This document shows positions 44,829-56,150 of a stretch of DNA of 64,000 bases, piece after piece (within the stretch, counting starts at the first letter, position 1; every line of letters begins with the position of its first letter). Made by a program: the position numbers and the translations under genes. This DNA is from Pseudomicrostroma phylloplanum (lineage: Eukaryota > Basidiomycota > Exobasidiomycetes > Microstromatales): assembly GCA_039545275.1 (NCBI GenBank), contig BCHS01000011.1:496001-560000 (forward strand). The letters are read 5' to 3'. Under the pieces are notes generated by a model. That model was not told the origin of the DNA, ran no database searches, and saw nothing but the letters and a program-made list of their open reading frames with translations.

Positions 44829-45705
44829 CGGGGAGCTCGATCGTTGCATGCAATGGCTCTTGTCGCTATGGCGTCATCCCTACCCTCGTCTCGTCTCTCC
44901 TTCGGGCATTCCTTACGGGAATCTCCAAACCCTCGCACTTGCACTTTACCGACAGGTCTGTTCTCGAACCAGGAAGAACCATGACGCAGAGGCAGTCGCA
45001 CGCAATCCTCCCCCTTTGAGAGTCAAATTCCCGAAGAGTTTCACTCGCTAGGATCCCAGCGCCAAATCGCATGAGCAACCACGCGTTTCAACTCCTGTGC
45101 TGAGTGCTGAGGGAGGCCAATCTACGCGCCTCGAACCTCCGAGGCTCCTTGCATCGTTCGTTACTTTACTGCCGCTTCAAGGGGAGGGGCGCGAAGGAGA
45201 ACGTTTGAGTCCAATGGTTTCTTCTTCGGCGATTCCTCTGTCCCTAGGTGTTCTCCGAGTTACGACTACACCAGTGCTCGGACTGAAGTGAAGCAGAAGG
45301 TATACAGTTCTCCTACGCTCTACAGCGGTACGGCCCTTTGGCGTGCCGTCGGTCGCCGTCAGAGTCGTCCTGAGTAGAGTATGCCGATCGGGTTGCTTCG
45401 CCGAGACTTGTGCGAACCGGAGTATCCCTTCACCCCGGGAGCAACCGCGTGCGCCGGCGGAATTGGGAAGCACCTTGCAGTCTCGATATATGCGTCTCTG
45501 TGTGCATGTATCGATATACTTTCAGGCACGGCCTCGCCGACTCAGGAAGCTCCCTCGGGGGTCAGGACGTGCGATGTGCGATTGCAGACCTATAAAGGCA
45601 CCACCCTCAAGTCCCTTTGAAGTAGTCTCGCTCCACCACCCCATCACATCACATCTCCCTGTCCCCCACCTATCTGACCCTTTCTGACAAGCATTGAGCA
45701 CCACC
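44829..45705. other. intergenic region upstream of the small secreted peptide gene
   Basis: About 880 bp with no supportable gene. Its last ~120 bp contain a TATA box (listed separately) and a C/T-rich leader with CATCACATCACATC at 45643-45656. Confidence 0.5.
45591..45597 (+). promoter_or_regulatory. TATA box
   Basis: The sequence tataaag lies 115 bp before the ATG of the small secreted peptide gene. A clear TATA box at this spacing was not noticed ahead of the other genes in the window and often goes with strongly regulated expression. The match is direct; function is inferred. Confidence 0.6.
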
Positions 45706-45974
45706 ATGTTCTTCTCTTACCGAAGCATCCTCATCGTGGCCCTCGTGGCCATCGTCGGCTCCATGGCCGCTCCCATCGAGACTGCCTCTCGTGAGTCGGG
45801 ATAGGAAGAGTGCTGAGGCACTATGTGCAATGTTGATGCAAAGCTCACTGACACCCATCACCATCCCCTGCCCTACTTTCCTTTGGTTTCTCAGTCGAGG
45901 CTCGTAAAGAGGCAGGCGGAACCACCAAGTCCCCCGACCCACATGGACACTGTGACAACCGAACTTGCCACTAA
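45706..45974 (+). CDS. small secreted peptide, 54 residues
   Basis: Exons 45706-45790 and 45895-45974 (GTGAGT donor, TTTCTCAG acceptor) join in phase to 54 residues. The first 21 residues 'MFFSYRSILIVALVAIVGSMA' form a clear signal peptide. The predicted mature part is about 33 residues: an acidic stretch, a dibasic 'ARKEAGG' (possible Kex2 site at 32-33 followed by Glu-Ala), and a His/Cys-rich end 'DPHGHCDNRTCH' with two Cys (48, 53) and one N-glycosylation sequon (50-52). There is a TATA box upstream and a good start context (CACCACCATG). No family was recognised. It could be a secreted peptide, effector-like protein or metal-binding peptide; it lacks the C-terminal CAAX of basidiomycete pheromones. 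Confidence 0.68.
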
Positions 45975-47636
45975 AGAGGCAGACTGTCCAGTCTGGATTT
46001 TCACCAGTGGCCCTTGAGCTAGCCCTTTCCAAGCCCCAATACCTCGTCTGAGGCGCCGTGGTTCTTGGCGAGTCTGCTAGTTGTTCGACTCCCCCTCGCC
46101 CCTCCCCCCAACTCAATGTCACTACAACGCGCTTCCTCACTCTACCACCCTCTCAAACAATGAAAATTTATCTGTCGCGTTACTTCGCTGTGCAGTGCGG
46201 TGTGTCACGAGACAGAGGTGCCCGGCTGCGTGGGTCACTCGCCGTGGGCAGGAGTCAAGGTGAATAATAGCCTTGGCGCGGGCGCGGAGGGGGCCAGGCA
46301 TCACGGCCATCAAATTATCAGAGGTAAGGAGGAGCGGGATGGGCACAGCCGAGGCCGCGCCAAGCTTCGCCTTGCAATGCGCCGGCTTGTGTTTGTATTG
46401 TGATTAGGTTATGCTCCTCTGCTTGCTTTGCTTTGCTTGCTTGCATCTCCCGGCTCTCCGCGCCTGATTGGGTGGATAGGCTATCCTTCCTCGATGATAG
46501 CGGTGCTGAGCTACTTTCGTCTCATTGCGGGGGGCCCGGGGGAGGCACGGAGGAATGAAGTCGCGCCACGCCCGCGTCGGCGTTGGTGTTGTTTCTACCC
46601 AATGCTCAGGTACGGTCTGGCGTGGGAAGCAAATCAGGGTCCAAGGCAGCTCTCTCGCGCGGGGACGGGTTTGAAAGTGTGATGCATGACGACGACGACC
46701 GACTTTTCGGGGGAAGGTGCCCTTCGCTTCTGGCCTCCTTGCCGGGCTGTGTTCAGCCGGGGCGGACTTGGGAGCAATTGCTTGGTTGCCGCACTTCCGA
46801 TCGGCGCATACATACAGACAGACGTGCGCCCCTTCCTCGATGGGCCTGCCGAGCTGGGCCCAAGGGGATGCCGAAGTGTAGAGTGAGTGGGTGGCTGGGA
46901 CTGACTGCCTGAGCTGCCTGAGCTGCCGGAGCTGGGCTGGCTGGCTGGGCGTCGTCGCCGGGCATTCCAAAAGGCGATCAAGTCAGAAAAGTGTCCAAGT
47001 GGCGGAGTGGCAGGGGTCAAGGCTTTCATCATCAGCAGCAATCTCTTCGACGTCAGATGCGGCACGCAGGCACAGGCGCCAGGCGGGGCAGCGCAGCGCA
47101 GGACAGGGCAAAGGACGGAGCGGAGCGGAGCATCGAGGCGCAGGCGGATACGCAGACGCAGATCGGTGCCTCAGTTGCTCCAGATTCTCTGAAACATTTC
47201 TTGGCTGCCGAATGGATGCGCCATTCCCCGAGGGCCTTTGTCCGTCGGTACCCCATTGCTTCCCTCCCCCGCGCCGATCCTCTCTTCTCGTCAGCTCCCT
47301 CTCGTGGTTCCGTTCCTCCCTCTCCCCGTACGCCTTCTTTGTTCTCTTCCTTCTCTCCTGCCAGTGTACTCTACCTTGGCTGCCGTTTGCACTTCTTCCT
47401 TCTGCCTCCCTTCGTACTCTGTTCATCCCCACTCGGCAACGCCAATCAGTCTTTCCCTCTCCGCACAGACCGTGATTCGCAGGCTCAACTTCTCGCCACC
47501 TTCAGACCGACCATCCTATCATACCAAATTACAGTCGCTCCTTCATCATCTGAAGACTAGGCTTTCGCCATCACATTCAGCTTTCAAGTACCCATCTTCC
47601 GGACCTCCACGCCCGCCTTCCGCTTCTCTGCCCTCC
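45975..47636. other. long intergenic region upstream of the GH79 gene
   Basis: About 1.66 kb. 46250-47200 is GC-rich with G-runs (e.g. 46529-46555) and no coding signal. 47230-47636 is C/T-rich; a plus-strand frame opens there and runs into GH79 but has no ATG, so it is read as leader. Tandem 'gagctgcctgagctgcc' copies lie near 46911-46933. Confidence 0.5.
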
Positions 47637-49532
47637 ATGAGCTCGCTCCTTGCATCCACCTCCTCCGGCTCCTCTGCCTCGACACATCCACGGCGCAAAA
47701 GACGTCTTCGTGATGCTCCTTCCAAGTTCAGCTTCGCCTCGGCAGGAATCGCACTAGCAGCCGCTGCACTCTTGGCCATCGCTCCCGCTCATGGCCAGTC
47801 TACCTATACCCTCTCCCTCACCCCACCTGCGCTATCCGCCCGAGCATCGCCCATCTCGAAGATCTTGGCATCAAACTTTGTTGGATTCGGTATCGAGCCG
47901 ACTAGTCTCTTCGAGTTCGCAGGAGGCGCACAACCGAATATCCTCTCCTATAATCTTCTCAACAATATGGCCAATTACACTGGTGTGCCGCCACACCTCA
48001 GAATCGGCGGCAACGCAGGAGATCAGCAAGTCTACTCTGCTTCTACCTCGGGCTATCGTATCACTAATAATCCCAACGCAGTGTCTGATCAGTCCAATGC
48101 CTACTTGTTCGGCCCCGAGTATTTCGCCTCTTTCAACCATTTCCCTACAGGCACACCCATTACCTTTCACATCAATCTGGCTTACCAAGGGAGCGGCTGG
48201 CAGAACCTCATGGTCAGCACTGCTGCCGCTGCCCTCGACGGTATGAACACGAGTGAAATCGTCGGCTTCGAGCTGGGCAACGAGCCAGACCTCTTTGTCA
48301 CCAATGGCTACCGTACCTCTTCGAATTGGTCAGCCGCTTCGTACGCCCTGCAGTGGCAAGCTGTGGCACTAAACATCTACAACAATGTCCTCACATCTCG
48401 CAACATCGGTACGAATTTCTTTGAGCCAGCCGGAACGGCCACTACGGCCACGACCAATGGCCGCCCCTACCGCATCGAGGAGCTCGTCGACTCCGCTATT
48501 GCCGTAGACAATGGAATTTACATCTCCGGGTGGAACCAGCACGACTACTACTACTACGTGGGAGTGTCCACGTACACCATTACCACGGCTCTTCTCCTTG
48601 ACCTGTCTACCACGATTTCTCAATTCGCAGAGTGGAAGGATCAGTCAGCCCAGGCTTATGCCACCGGCAAAAACTACTACCTTCGCGAGATGAACTCCAT
48701 TGGACCCACGGGCCTGGTGGGCATCAGTCCGACTTTTGCCCAGACTCTGTGGGTCTTCAACTTCCACCTCTATGCAGCAACCGTGGGTGTATCCAATGTC
48801 CACATGCATATGACAACGTACTCGTGGGGAGCAGCTTGGCTGCCTATCCAGAATGCCACTACTGCGCCACATGTCAGATCGAGTTACTACGCCTACGCAG
48901 CCGTGGCCCAGCTCATCGGCGCCACTTGCGACGTGCAGATTGCGTCAATGTCCTTGAGCAGTCCCCCTTCAGGCTACACAAACAACCTTGCCGCCTACAC
49001 AAAGTACCAAGGTGGTGCCCTGCAGGCCCTCATCGTCGTCAACACCAAGCCTGCCTACTCCGGATCGACGATGAACACCGTCAATGTAGTGTACAATGTC
49101 CCCAGCTGGGCCGGAAGGACCGTCTACGTCTCCTACCTCTCTGCAGCGGGGGTGGACGCGACGGAGAACACCACTTGGAACGGTCTCTCCTACGAAGCCT
49201 CCGGTACTGGTCTAGCAACAGCCGTCTCCTCTGCCGTACCCATGCAGCTGACAGTCAGCTCCGCCGGACTGCTCACTGTCCCCGTAAGAGACTCGCAAGT
49301 GGCAGTGGCCAACCTGGGGTACAGGATCGGCACGGCGAACAGCATCGTCAACAGTACCAATTGTGCAGTTGCTGCCGCTGCCACTTCGGCAGGCGCCACT
49401 GCAGCCACTGCCACCTTCTCCACGGTCAAGACCAACCCTTACGACGGAGCAATGGGCGCCTCTGTCAACTTCAAGACGCTCCTGCTGGTAGCACTGGCAA
49501 CATTGGCCGGTGCAATTGCAGTACTCATCTAA
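47637..49532 (+). CDS. glycoside hydrolase family 79 (beta-glucuronidase-like), surface-anchored
   Basis: A single-exon gene of 631 residues. A basic N-terminus leads into a hydrophobic segment at about 32-53 ('ASAGIALAAAALLAIAPAHG'), likely a signal peptide or anchor. The (beta/alpha)8 catalytic domain has 'PPHLRIGGNAGDQQVY', acid/base Glu216 in 'FELGNEPDLF' and nucleophile Glu351 in 'YYLREMNSIG'. Fungal GH79 enzymes release (4-O-methyl-)glucuronic acid from arabinogalactan-type glycans. The C-terminus 'TLLLVALATLAGAIAVLI' after a Ser/Thr/Ala-rich stretch suggests a GPI anchor, consistent with GPI1 in the same genome. Several N-glycosylation sequons are present. The start is the only ATG that opens this frame. 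Confidence 0.88.
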   Translation: MSSLLASTSSGSSASTHPRRKRRLRDAPSKFSFASAGIALAAAALLAIAPAHGQSTYTLSLTPPALSARASPISKILASNFVGFGIEPTSLFEFAGGAQPNILSYNLLNNMANYTGVPPHLRIGGNAGDQQVYSASTSGYRITNNPNAVSDQSNAYLFGPEYFASFNHFPTGTPITFHINLAYQGSGWQNLMVSTAAAALDGMNTSEIVGFELGNEPDLFVTNGYRTSSNWSAASYALQWQAVALNIYNNVLTSRNIGTNFFEPAGTATTATTNGRPYRIEELVDSAIAVDNGIYISGWNQHDYYYYVGVSTYTITTALLLDLSTTISQFAEWKDQSAQAYATGKNYYLREMNSIGPTGLVGISPTFAQTLWVFNFHLYAATVGVSNVHMHMTTYSWGAAWLPIQNATTAPHVRSSYYAYAAVAQLIGATCDVQIASMSLSSPPSGYTNNLAAYTKYQGGALQALIVVNTKPAYSGSTMNTVNVVYNVPSWAGRTVYVSYLSAAGVDATENTTWNGLSYEASGTGLATAVSSAVPMQLTVSSAGLLTVPVRDSQVAVANLGYRIGTANSIVNSTNCAVAAAATSAGATAATATFSTVKTNPYDGAMGASVNFKTLLLVALATLAGAIAVLI

Positions 49533-50280
49533 TCCTCACAATACTTTCGAGTCTTCCTCTTCTTCTTTTGACTTCTTTCCCACGTACCTCACCCTCAAAA
49601 ATGGACTATACCTCATCTTGGCCTCGCAAGCATTTTACCAGCTATCGCTATCACTGCCATTGCCATTGCACTGCATTTTTTCCCATTCGTACTGTTCTAG
49701 ACGCCGCCCCCTCGGTGAGCTGTCTCGCGTCCTTCTTCCCTTATCGGTTCGCAGGTCCTTCTAGCTGCAACCGCAAACCTTCCACCTTTTCCCCTCAACT
49801 TGTATATGCAACTCTCTCCCGACCTTATACTTCTTAGACGTCCCAGCTTTTTTGTCGTTGCATTCAAATTTTGGATACGTATACGTACTGCTGCGACTGA
49901 GCTCCATGCATGCTCTTGCTACTAAGTGTGATACCTTTCCCTCCCTTTTTCGCCTGGATTTGAACGGAGGGAGCTGAGGGGTCGCACTGGCGGGGTATCG
50001 TTTGCTTGAGTGGAGACTCGTGAGCTAGCTGAGGGTCAGAAGAAGACTGTTGGCAATACGCCGGTCCCTCTGTAGGCTTTGCCGCCTGCATAGCGAGAGG
50101 CGTAGTGTAGCTTGGCGTACAGCTCGTGTGCACATGTCGACCCTGTAGGCATAGCCAGATAATCGCGTTGAGCCTCAGCCTGAGTCTGGGAGAGAATCGA
50201 GCTGCTGATGTTGCTGCCGCTGCTTGATCCGCAGGTAGTGAAGCAGGCAAGAGGAGGAGCCTGTCGAGCCCAAGACCTCA
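49533..50280. other. tail-to-tail intergenic region
   Basis: 3' flank of the GH79 gene and of the minus-strand DUF4604 gene. A minus-strand frame at 49864-50250 has no recognisable features. It is T/C-rich and AT-richer near 49800-49890. It ends at a heptamer repeat. Confidence 0.5.
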
Positions 50281-50329
50281 ATCCTCAATCCTCAATCCTC
50301 AATCCTCAATCCTCAATCCTCAATCCTCA
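50281..50329. repeat. seven perfect tandem heptamers (ATCCTCA)
   Basis: Seven exact copies of atcctca fill 50281-50329. The stop codon of the minus-strand DUF4604 gene (50322-50320) lies inside this array, so the last codon or two of the gene are repeat-derived. Copy number is likely to vary between strains. Confidence 0.95.
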
Positions 50330-51194
50330 AACCCAAAACTGAGCCCCTTTCCCCTCTTCATCTTCTCCGCCTCAACCTCACGTCGCTTCCTCTCCTTCTT
50401 ACTCGCAGCGTCGTCCTTCCCTCCGCCCTTGCTCTTGCCCTCGCTCGTTTTGGTGTCCTTTCCATCTTTACTTCGCCGATCAGCCTCAATCAGCGCTCGT
50501 ACAGAAGAGAGGGGATCTTTCTCCTCCCTCTTACCCTTCGAGGTCGGATTGGTCTTCTGCCTCTTCATCTGCGCAGGACCCGAGGAGGAGGAGGAGGAGG
50601 AGAGGGCGAGGAGGGGTGCTTCCTCTGTCTCGGTGGAAAGGACCGGGTCTCGCCTGGGTCGCTTGGAGGGGTGCGCAGAGGAGGGGGTGGCTATTGAGGG
50701 GGGTTTGGAGGTGCTTGCTGAGGTTGTTGGGGCGGAAGCTTTTGCGAGGAGAAAGAGGGAGAGGAGGAGGAGAGCAGGGTTTAGTTCAGAAACGTAAGGT
50801 ATCATGTCTGTCCTGTTATACACTCACCAGCTGCGTCTACCTCTTCGTCCCTCAACCGCCTCACATCGTCTGCAGTGAGATGTCTCCCCTCCTTGAGCAC
50901 AACCACCTGGGCTCCATCCCACTCCTCGCCTTCTCCATCCCCATCAAGCCCTTCCTCAGCCCCTCTTCCTCCTCTGCTTCCAGACGATGAGGAGAACATC
51001 TGATCCCACTCATCTTCTCCTCCCCCTCTTCCTGCTCCGCCCCCTCCAGGACCAGCTAGAGCATCACTCGAAGCCTGTCCACCCCCACCTCCGGAAGCTC
51101 CTCGACCACCATTGACCTGTGCGTGCAACTTCTGCAAGAAGGCGGGAACGGCGGGGCCTGAGAATTGGATGTTGCGCTCTGAGCGGGGAGGCAT
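50320..51194 (-). CDS. DUF4604 family protein (KIAA1143-like)
   Basis: Exons on the minus strand are 51194-50828 and 50738-50320, joining in phase to 261 residues. The family is conserved from fungi to animals but of unknown function. Features shared with it: 'ERNIQFSGPAVPAFLQKLHA' at the start, 'AQVVVLKEGRHLTADDVRRL' before the intron, and a Lys-rich C-terminus ending 'GKGLSFGFED'. Between them lie Gly- and Ser-rich low-complexity stretches. The stop falls within a tandem heptamer array. Start is the ATG of 'MPPRSERN'; the frame upstream has another ATG but is unlike the family. Confidence 0.8.
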
Positions 51195-51253
51195 ATTGGT
51201 GGTTGAGATTAGGGTGGGGTTCACGCTAGGCCGAAAGGGGGCTTCCAAGGGGT

Positions 51254-54200
51254 TCACGCCAGGCCGAGCCGAGCGAGACGAGGCGAGACGAGAGTAGTCC
51301 TCAAGGACGACCAGCCCTCAAGTCCCTCTTCTCCACGGGCAGCTCTTCCCCGTGACAGTCTTCGCTTGTAGCCAGCTTCCCAGAGTTTGGGCTCAAGCTC
51401 CTGCAGGATCAGTTCAGCTATGTAGCGCTCGGCGAGAAGTTGAGTAGGTGGGAAGGGAAGGGAAGAAGGCTCTGAGGGGAAACGAGAAAGTGGAGCCAGA
51501 CGGAAAGCCTCCACCGGCGCCTTCCTTCGATCCCTGCCTTCCCTCACGGACAAGTATGAGCGCACTCGAACCGAATGGATCGTCAATCGTCAATGTGCTT
51601 GCTCTCGAATGCAATTGCAGAGTGGTAGTGATAGATACAGATGGAGTGAGCAACAAATCAGAGCAATGCGACAAAGGTAGTGCTTGCAGCTGGTGCGGTA
51701 GCAGAGGGGCAGTAGCGGCAGGACTTGAGGGAGGAAGCGCAGCGAGCAAAAGTCGCATCTTGGGACACGAGCGCTCCGATAAGAGGCCTACCCTGCCATG
51801 AGGAAGTTCATCAGCTCTCCCTCTCCCTTTCTCCTCATCAGCTCCCTCACCGCCAGGAGTGACTCGAGCTCTTCCTGCGTCAGCGAGGACGATGCCTTGT
51901 CGGAGGTATGAGCCAGCTTGGCGCGCTTGCCAGAGCGAGGCGTGGCCGCATCATCGATCGCTTCGCTCGAAGCGGCCTTTGCTTTACCTTTGCCCTCTTC
52001 CTCACTGAGGTCTGTTAGGTCGCTCTCGGAGGATGAAGAGGGTATAACTGCCGATGGGTTGGCGGCAGCTGGGGCGCCTCCATTGGTTTCTGCTTTGCCT
52101 GCGACAGCTCCATCTTCCTCGTCATCCACTAGGTGCAAGCTGCCCCTCATTGCCGACTCGGCCCACTGCTCGTCTTCCTCTCTCTTGAGCTTGCCGCCTG
52201 GATGAGGGACAAAGCCCTTTCTCGGTGGGTCTTGCGGCTTCGTAAAGCTCCCCAAGGGCTGGGCACGCATCGATGGAGGTTGAGAGCCAGTGAGCGCGAG
52301 CTGCACTAGATCCCTTGCCTCTCCTTGATGCTCGAGCTCATCCGTGGCAATCGAGGCCAGAAGGTCTATAGCGTTCGCTCCCCGCTTCTCACCGCTGACT
52401 AGAGCATCCCTACCCCCATGCAGGACCTTCATCCACCAGTCTGTCCGCACCACCTTCTCCGGCAAACGGAACTTGACTCTTCTCATACCGCCTCCGGGTA
52501 TCTCGCCATCGACCAGCGGAGGTATGTCTGCTCGTCCACCGTTCATCCATCCAGGCTGGAGACTTCTACCCGACGTGTCTGACGAAGAAGCAGCGCTGAA
52601 GTAGGTGTCCATCGGATCGGGTACAATGTCGATCACACCCGAATTTAGGACCCGAGGCCGGTAGATCTTGCCGGGTCCGAAGCCGGTGTTGAGCAGGGTT
52701 GGCACTGGGAGATCGACGATTTGAAGCTGCGTCGCGGCTTTGGCAGTACGTGTCTTGGCCAGAAGGTCCTCTATATGGCAGGGACACCTCCACTTGTAAA
52801 GCGATGAGGGGACGCTCGCCCGAGGTGGAGTTAGACAGTCCAAGTGCCAATGTAGGGAGCAATAGTCGCACGAGACTAGAGAGCGCCAGGACGAATTCGG
52901 AATCGCGTCATCGCCACGGCTAGGATTCCAATTCTTTGGCAAGGCGCTTTGACCACACTGGTAGCACAGAATGTCTTTGCCCTTTGCATCTTTCAGACGG
53001 TACGGGTCTCGCTCTTCGATCAACCCCTTCCGATCAGCTTTGATAGCTCGTTGGCGACCGAGATCCTGATAAGACCCATCCACAGCCGAGGCAACGTTCT
53101 TGAAAAAGGACTTGAGGTCGGGTGGAAGCGCAAAGATCGAGGGGTTGCTGATCTCGACTTGCTCAACAAGGGAGGCAAAGAAGCGCCCACCTTTAGCACT
53201 ACTTCGCTCCGGCTTGGCGTTGCCCTTCTTCTGGGTTCCTTGGCTGCTTGTCCGCCGCTGCGCCGAGCATGCTCTGCAATGCCATTCGGAATTGTCATCG
53301 AGGGGCACCTCGTTGATGTCGAGAGGCGGGTTGACGCATGCAAAGTGGAAGGATCGGGGGCAAGAATCGCAACAGATGAAGTGACCGGTCCCTCGGCACG
53401 TTGAGCAGAAGTCTTCGTTCAGGGTGGACTCATTGAGTCCCTCTTTGCCATCCACGGCACTGTCGACCTCCTTCTCCTTTCCCTTGCCATTAGCGGTCTT
53501 GCTAGTCGGCGTCGGTGTTCCCGTCAGCGATGAAGCAGCCGTCGCTCCTGTTCTGCTCGCCGAGCCATTCACCCGACGATTGGCTGACGTCGATCTGGGA
53601 GTCGTCTGAATGTTCTTCACAGCAGCAGCTTGGATTGGGCTTGGCGCCTCGTAGGCACTGGAGTCGTAATAGGAGCCCCTCGCCGCTACTTTGGCTACTG
53701 CAGCTCGGGTCGGTCTCGCCGCGGATAGAGAAGCGAGTGATGGTGAAGAGGACAACGCAAGGACGTCTCTAGACGGGCCGCTGAGATCCTCTGAGAGCAA
53801 GGCTGAGGCAGTGCGTTGTGGAGTCATCGTATCAGCGCTCTCAGAACCTTCTCCCCTTGACACTGATGACGCTCTCGATGGCGTGGTATTGCCATCTGTC
53901 GTTAGCACGGGTGCTTTCGCCGTCTGAGTGGAGCGCCGCTTTTTTGTCGCTGTTGCGCGCTTCGCCTTCGGAGCCCCGCCACTGCTCCCCATTTGTGTGC
54001 TTTCCCCATTCTCGGCCATTGTGATGTCCTGATCTTGTGGTCCGCTGCTTGCCATCTCCCCGTCGAGGGTAGATGGAGCGGGTGCAGGAGTGTTGGGAAG
54101 CTGGTCAAGTCGCGATGCTTGGGCCAAGTCGCGATCTGACTTTTGCCCATCCGATCGCGCGGTCGGCGCGAGGGCGGCACCATGGTCCTGGGCGGGCGTC

Positions 54201-55540
54201 CGCGACCGCGGTGCCTGATCAGCATCAATACCCTCGCCGGCACCTGATGAAGTGATCCCCGCATCATGAGAGGCAGACACTGTTGTGACGGGCACGGCAT
54301 CGACAGCCTGGCCATTTCCCGTGCTTGACGCAACTGGTGGCGAATCGCCATCGACCACCCCAGCGGCAATTTTGGTGGGCTCAGTCGGCTCAGCCACCAC
54401 GTCTACCATAGAGACATCGCCATTAGCTCCTGACTGAGCGTTGTCAATTGGCAAATCACTTTGGGCCCGTCCATCGGCTTGCGCCTCGTTCGGAGCCTGC
54501 GCAGGAGCCCCTGTGGTAGCACTAGGTGTGGCAGACCTAGAGGTCCTTCTGAAGGTATGAACAAGAGCGAGAGGATCGTGTCAGCAGAGGAAGCGCAGAA
54601 AGAAGTCGAGTGTCCTTCTCTGGCCGAAAAGCTCCTGCTAGCAGTGTTTGGGTGTCCCTCTAGCTCTGGCCAGTCTGCAGTGCAGCAATTCCTGCCGCTG
54701 GCTGACCACTGGCCGCCCAGATCTGCCTACGATCACTTACCCATCATGAGCAGCACTAGCGGCCTTCCCGACACCTCGTCTCCTTTTACCGCCCTTGCTG
54801 ACCTTCCTATCCAACGCCTCGGCCTTGCCATTCACAATCGCATACAGCGCCCAGGGCATTACCCCTTCGTACCCTTCGGGCGTAGCGAGCGAGTAGACGG
54901 GCTGTTTCCGCTTCTTGTCGTGCGCAGAGGTGTGGGGTACAGCCTGCAGAGGGGTGGTAGCAGGTGGCTGACCATTGACCAGAATGTCCAGGCCTGGGCG
55001 ACCGCCAGTAGTAGGGGTTGCAGCGAGCGGGAAGGGCAATACTCCAGATGCGGCCTGGGGATTGAGCGGTGGGTAGCTAGGGTCGTAAGGAAGGGCAGGC
55101 GGGGCAGGGAGGATCTCTGTTGCTAATGTCGGTGGTGCACCCTGCATTGCTGCTTGTGACGCGCTGAGCAGGTCCGGAGGTAGTGGCGAAGACGTCGTTG
55201 CTCGGCGCGCGCTTTGCTGTTGCTGCGAGGCTACTGCCTTTCCCGGGGGTTGAGAGATCCCCGACTCAGTCGTGGAAGGAGCAACGAGCGCAGCAGTGGA
55301 TGCTTGAGCATCTCCGTCTTGAGCTGGTGAGCTCACCTCCGCCGCTGCTGAAGAAACGCCTGTCGAGGATGGAGGGGCGCTGGCTCTGCTCGCAGCTGGT
55401 ACGGCAGTCTGGAGGTGTCGCAGTGTCTTTGCAGCCAATGGTGACTGGGCCGCCTTATCCCTATTTGCAACGCCTTGCACCTCGCTTCCCTTCTCACTCT
55501 TGATGCTCGTCTTGGTGGGCATGGTCTTGGCTGAGACCAT
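51254..55540 (-). CDS. Rco1-like double PHD-finger protein (Rpd3S subunit)
   Basis: Exons on the minus strand are 55540-54741, 54548-51792, 51723-51548 and 51471-51254; the phases agree and give 1316 residues. Rco1 recruits the Rpd3S histone deacetylase to methylated nucleosomes in transcribed genes. PHD1 is 'CSTCRGTGHFICCDSCPRSF' to 'WHCRACS'. PHD2 starts 'CYQCGQSALPKNW' and continues 'VSCDYCSLHWHLDCLTPP' to 'WRCPCH'. This extended, spaced second finger is typical of Rco1/PHF12. Exon 1 holds 'GYEGVMPWALYAIVNGKAEA'. The N-terminal half is Ser/Thr/Ala-rich and disordered. The last two exons (ending after 'RYIAELILQELEPKLWEAGY') are inferred from phase and weak donors and are less certain than the core. 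Confidence 0.8.
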
Positions 55541-56150
55541 GGGGGTATGCCCTGATCGCGATACGGACGCGAAAGGTGAGACAGGCAGGCCAGAGGACGG
55601 GGCCTAAAGTCTCCACCTTGTCCGAAAGGATCTCGCCTCGTGCCTCTCTACAAAGCAAGCCGTTCTAGCGCCCAGATGACAATTACTTCATCCGTGGTAT
55701 GATCTCTGACACTCTTCTGCTTGTTCGTCGTTGGATGTGCTTGCTGAGGGATGGTCGTCAAGAGGCAAGGAGCAGGCAAAGGGGAGCGAATGGGTCTGGC
55801 GCGGAAATCTAGTCTGGCAACGAGTGGGCAAAGGAACGACGCGTTTCAGGCGAAATTGGGGCGCCGGGGGCGCGATCGGGCAACTCTGCGCAGCTCAGCA
55901 TCCTCCTTATATCCGCACCTCAACTTCAGGTCCTCAAACTCGTACAGCAAGTCAGGAAAGAGCATGTGACGGTGACAAAAGAGTTTATGATTCCATTGTG
56001 TACTGGATAGACTCCTCTTAAAGTCTGTGAAATGGAGAAAGGACGACGTTGAGTCGTCCTTTTGCGATGCATCACCGGTGTGCTGAAGGCCCTTGTATGC
56101 GCTCTCGGCTTTCTCCGTGCCACCGGATCCTCTGCGTCGTCTCTCGCTGC
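55541..56150. other. intergenic region between Rco1-like and phosphoglycerate dehydrogenase genes
   Basis: Both flanking genes are on the minus strand. It holds the Rco1-like promoter and the 3' flank of the dehydrogenase. A plus-strand frame at 55731-56021 lacks recognisable features. A hairpin-like 'aggacgac gttga gtcgtcct' lies at about 56040-56060. Confidence 0.5.

Noticed and set aside
46991..47560. Plus-strand frame in the GH79 upstream region
   Set aside because: Composition is repeat-like and Gln/Ser/Arg-rich, with no domain or splice partner.
47238..47636. N-terminal extension of the GH79 frame
   Set aside because: There is no ATG in it and the sequence is C/T-rich leader; the ATG at 47637 precedes the signal region.
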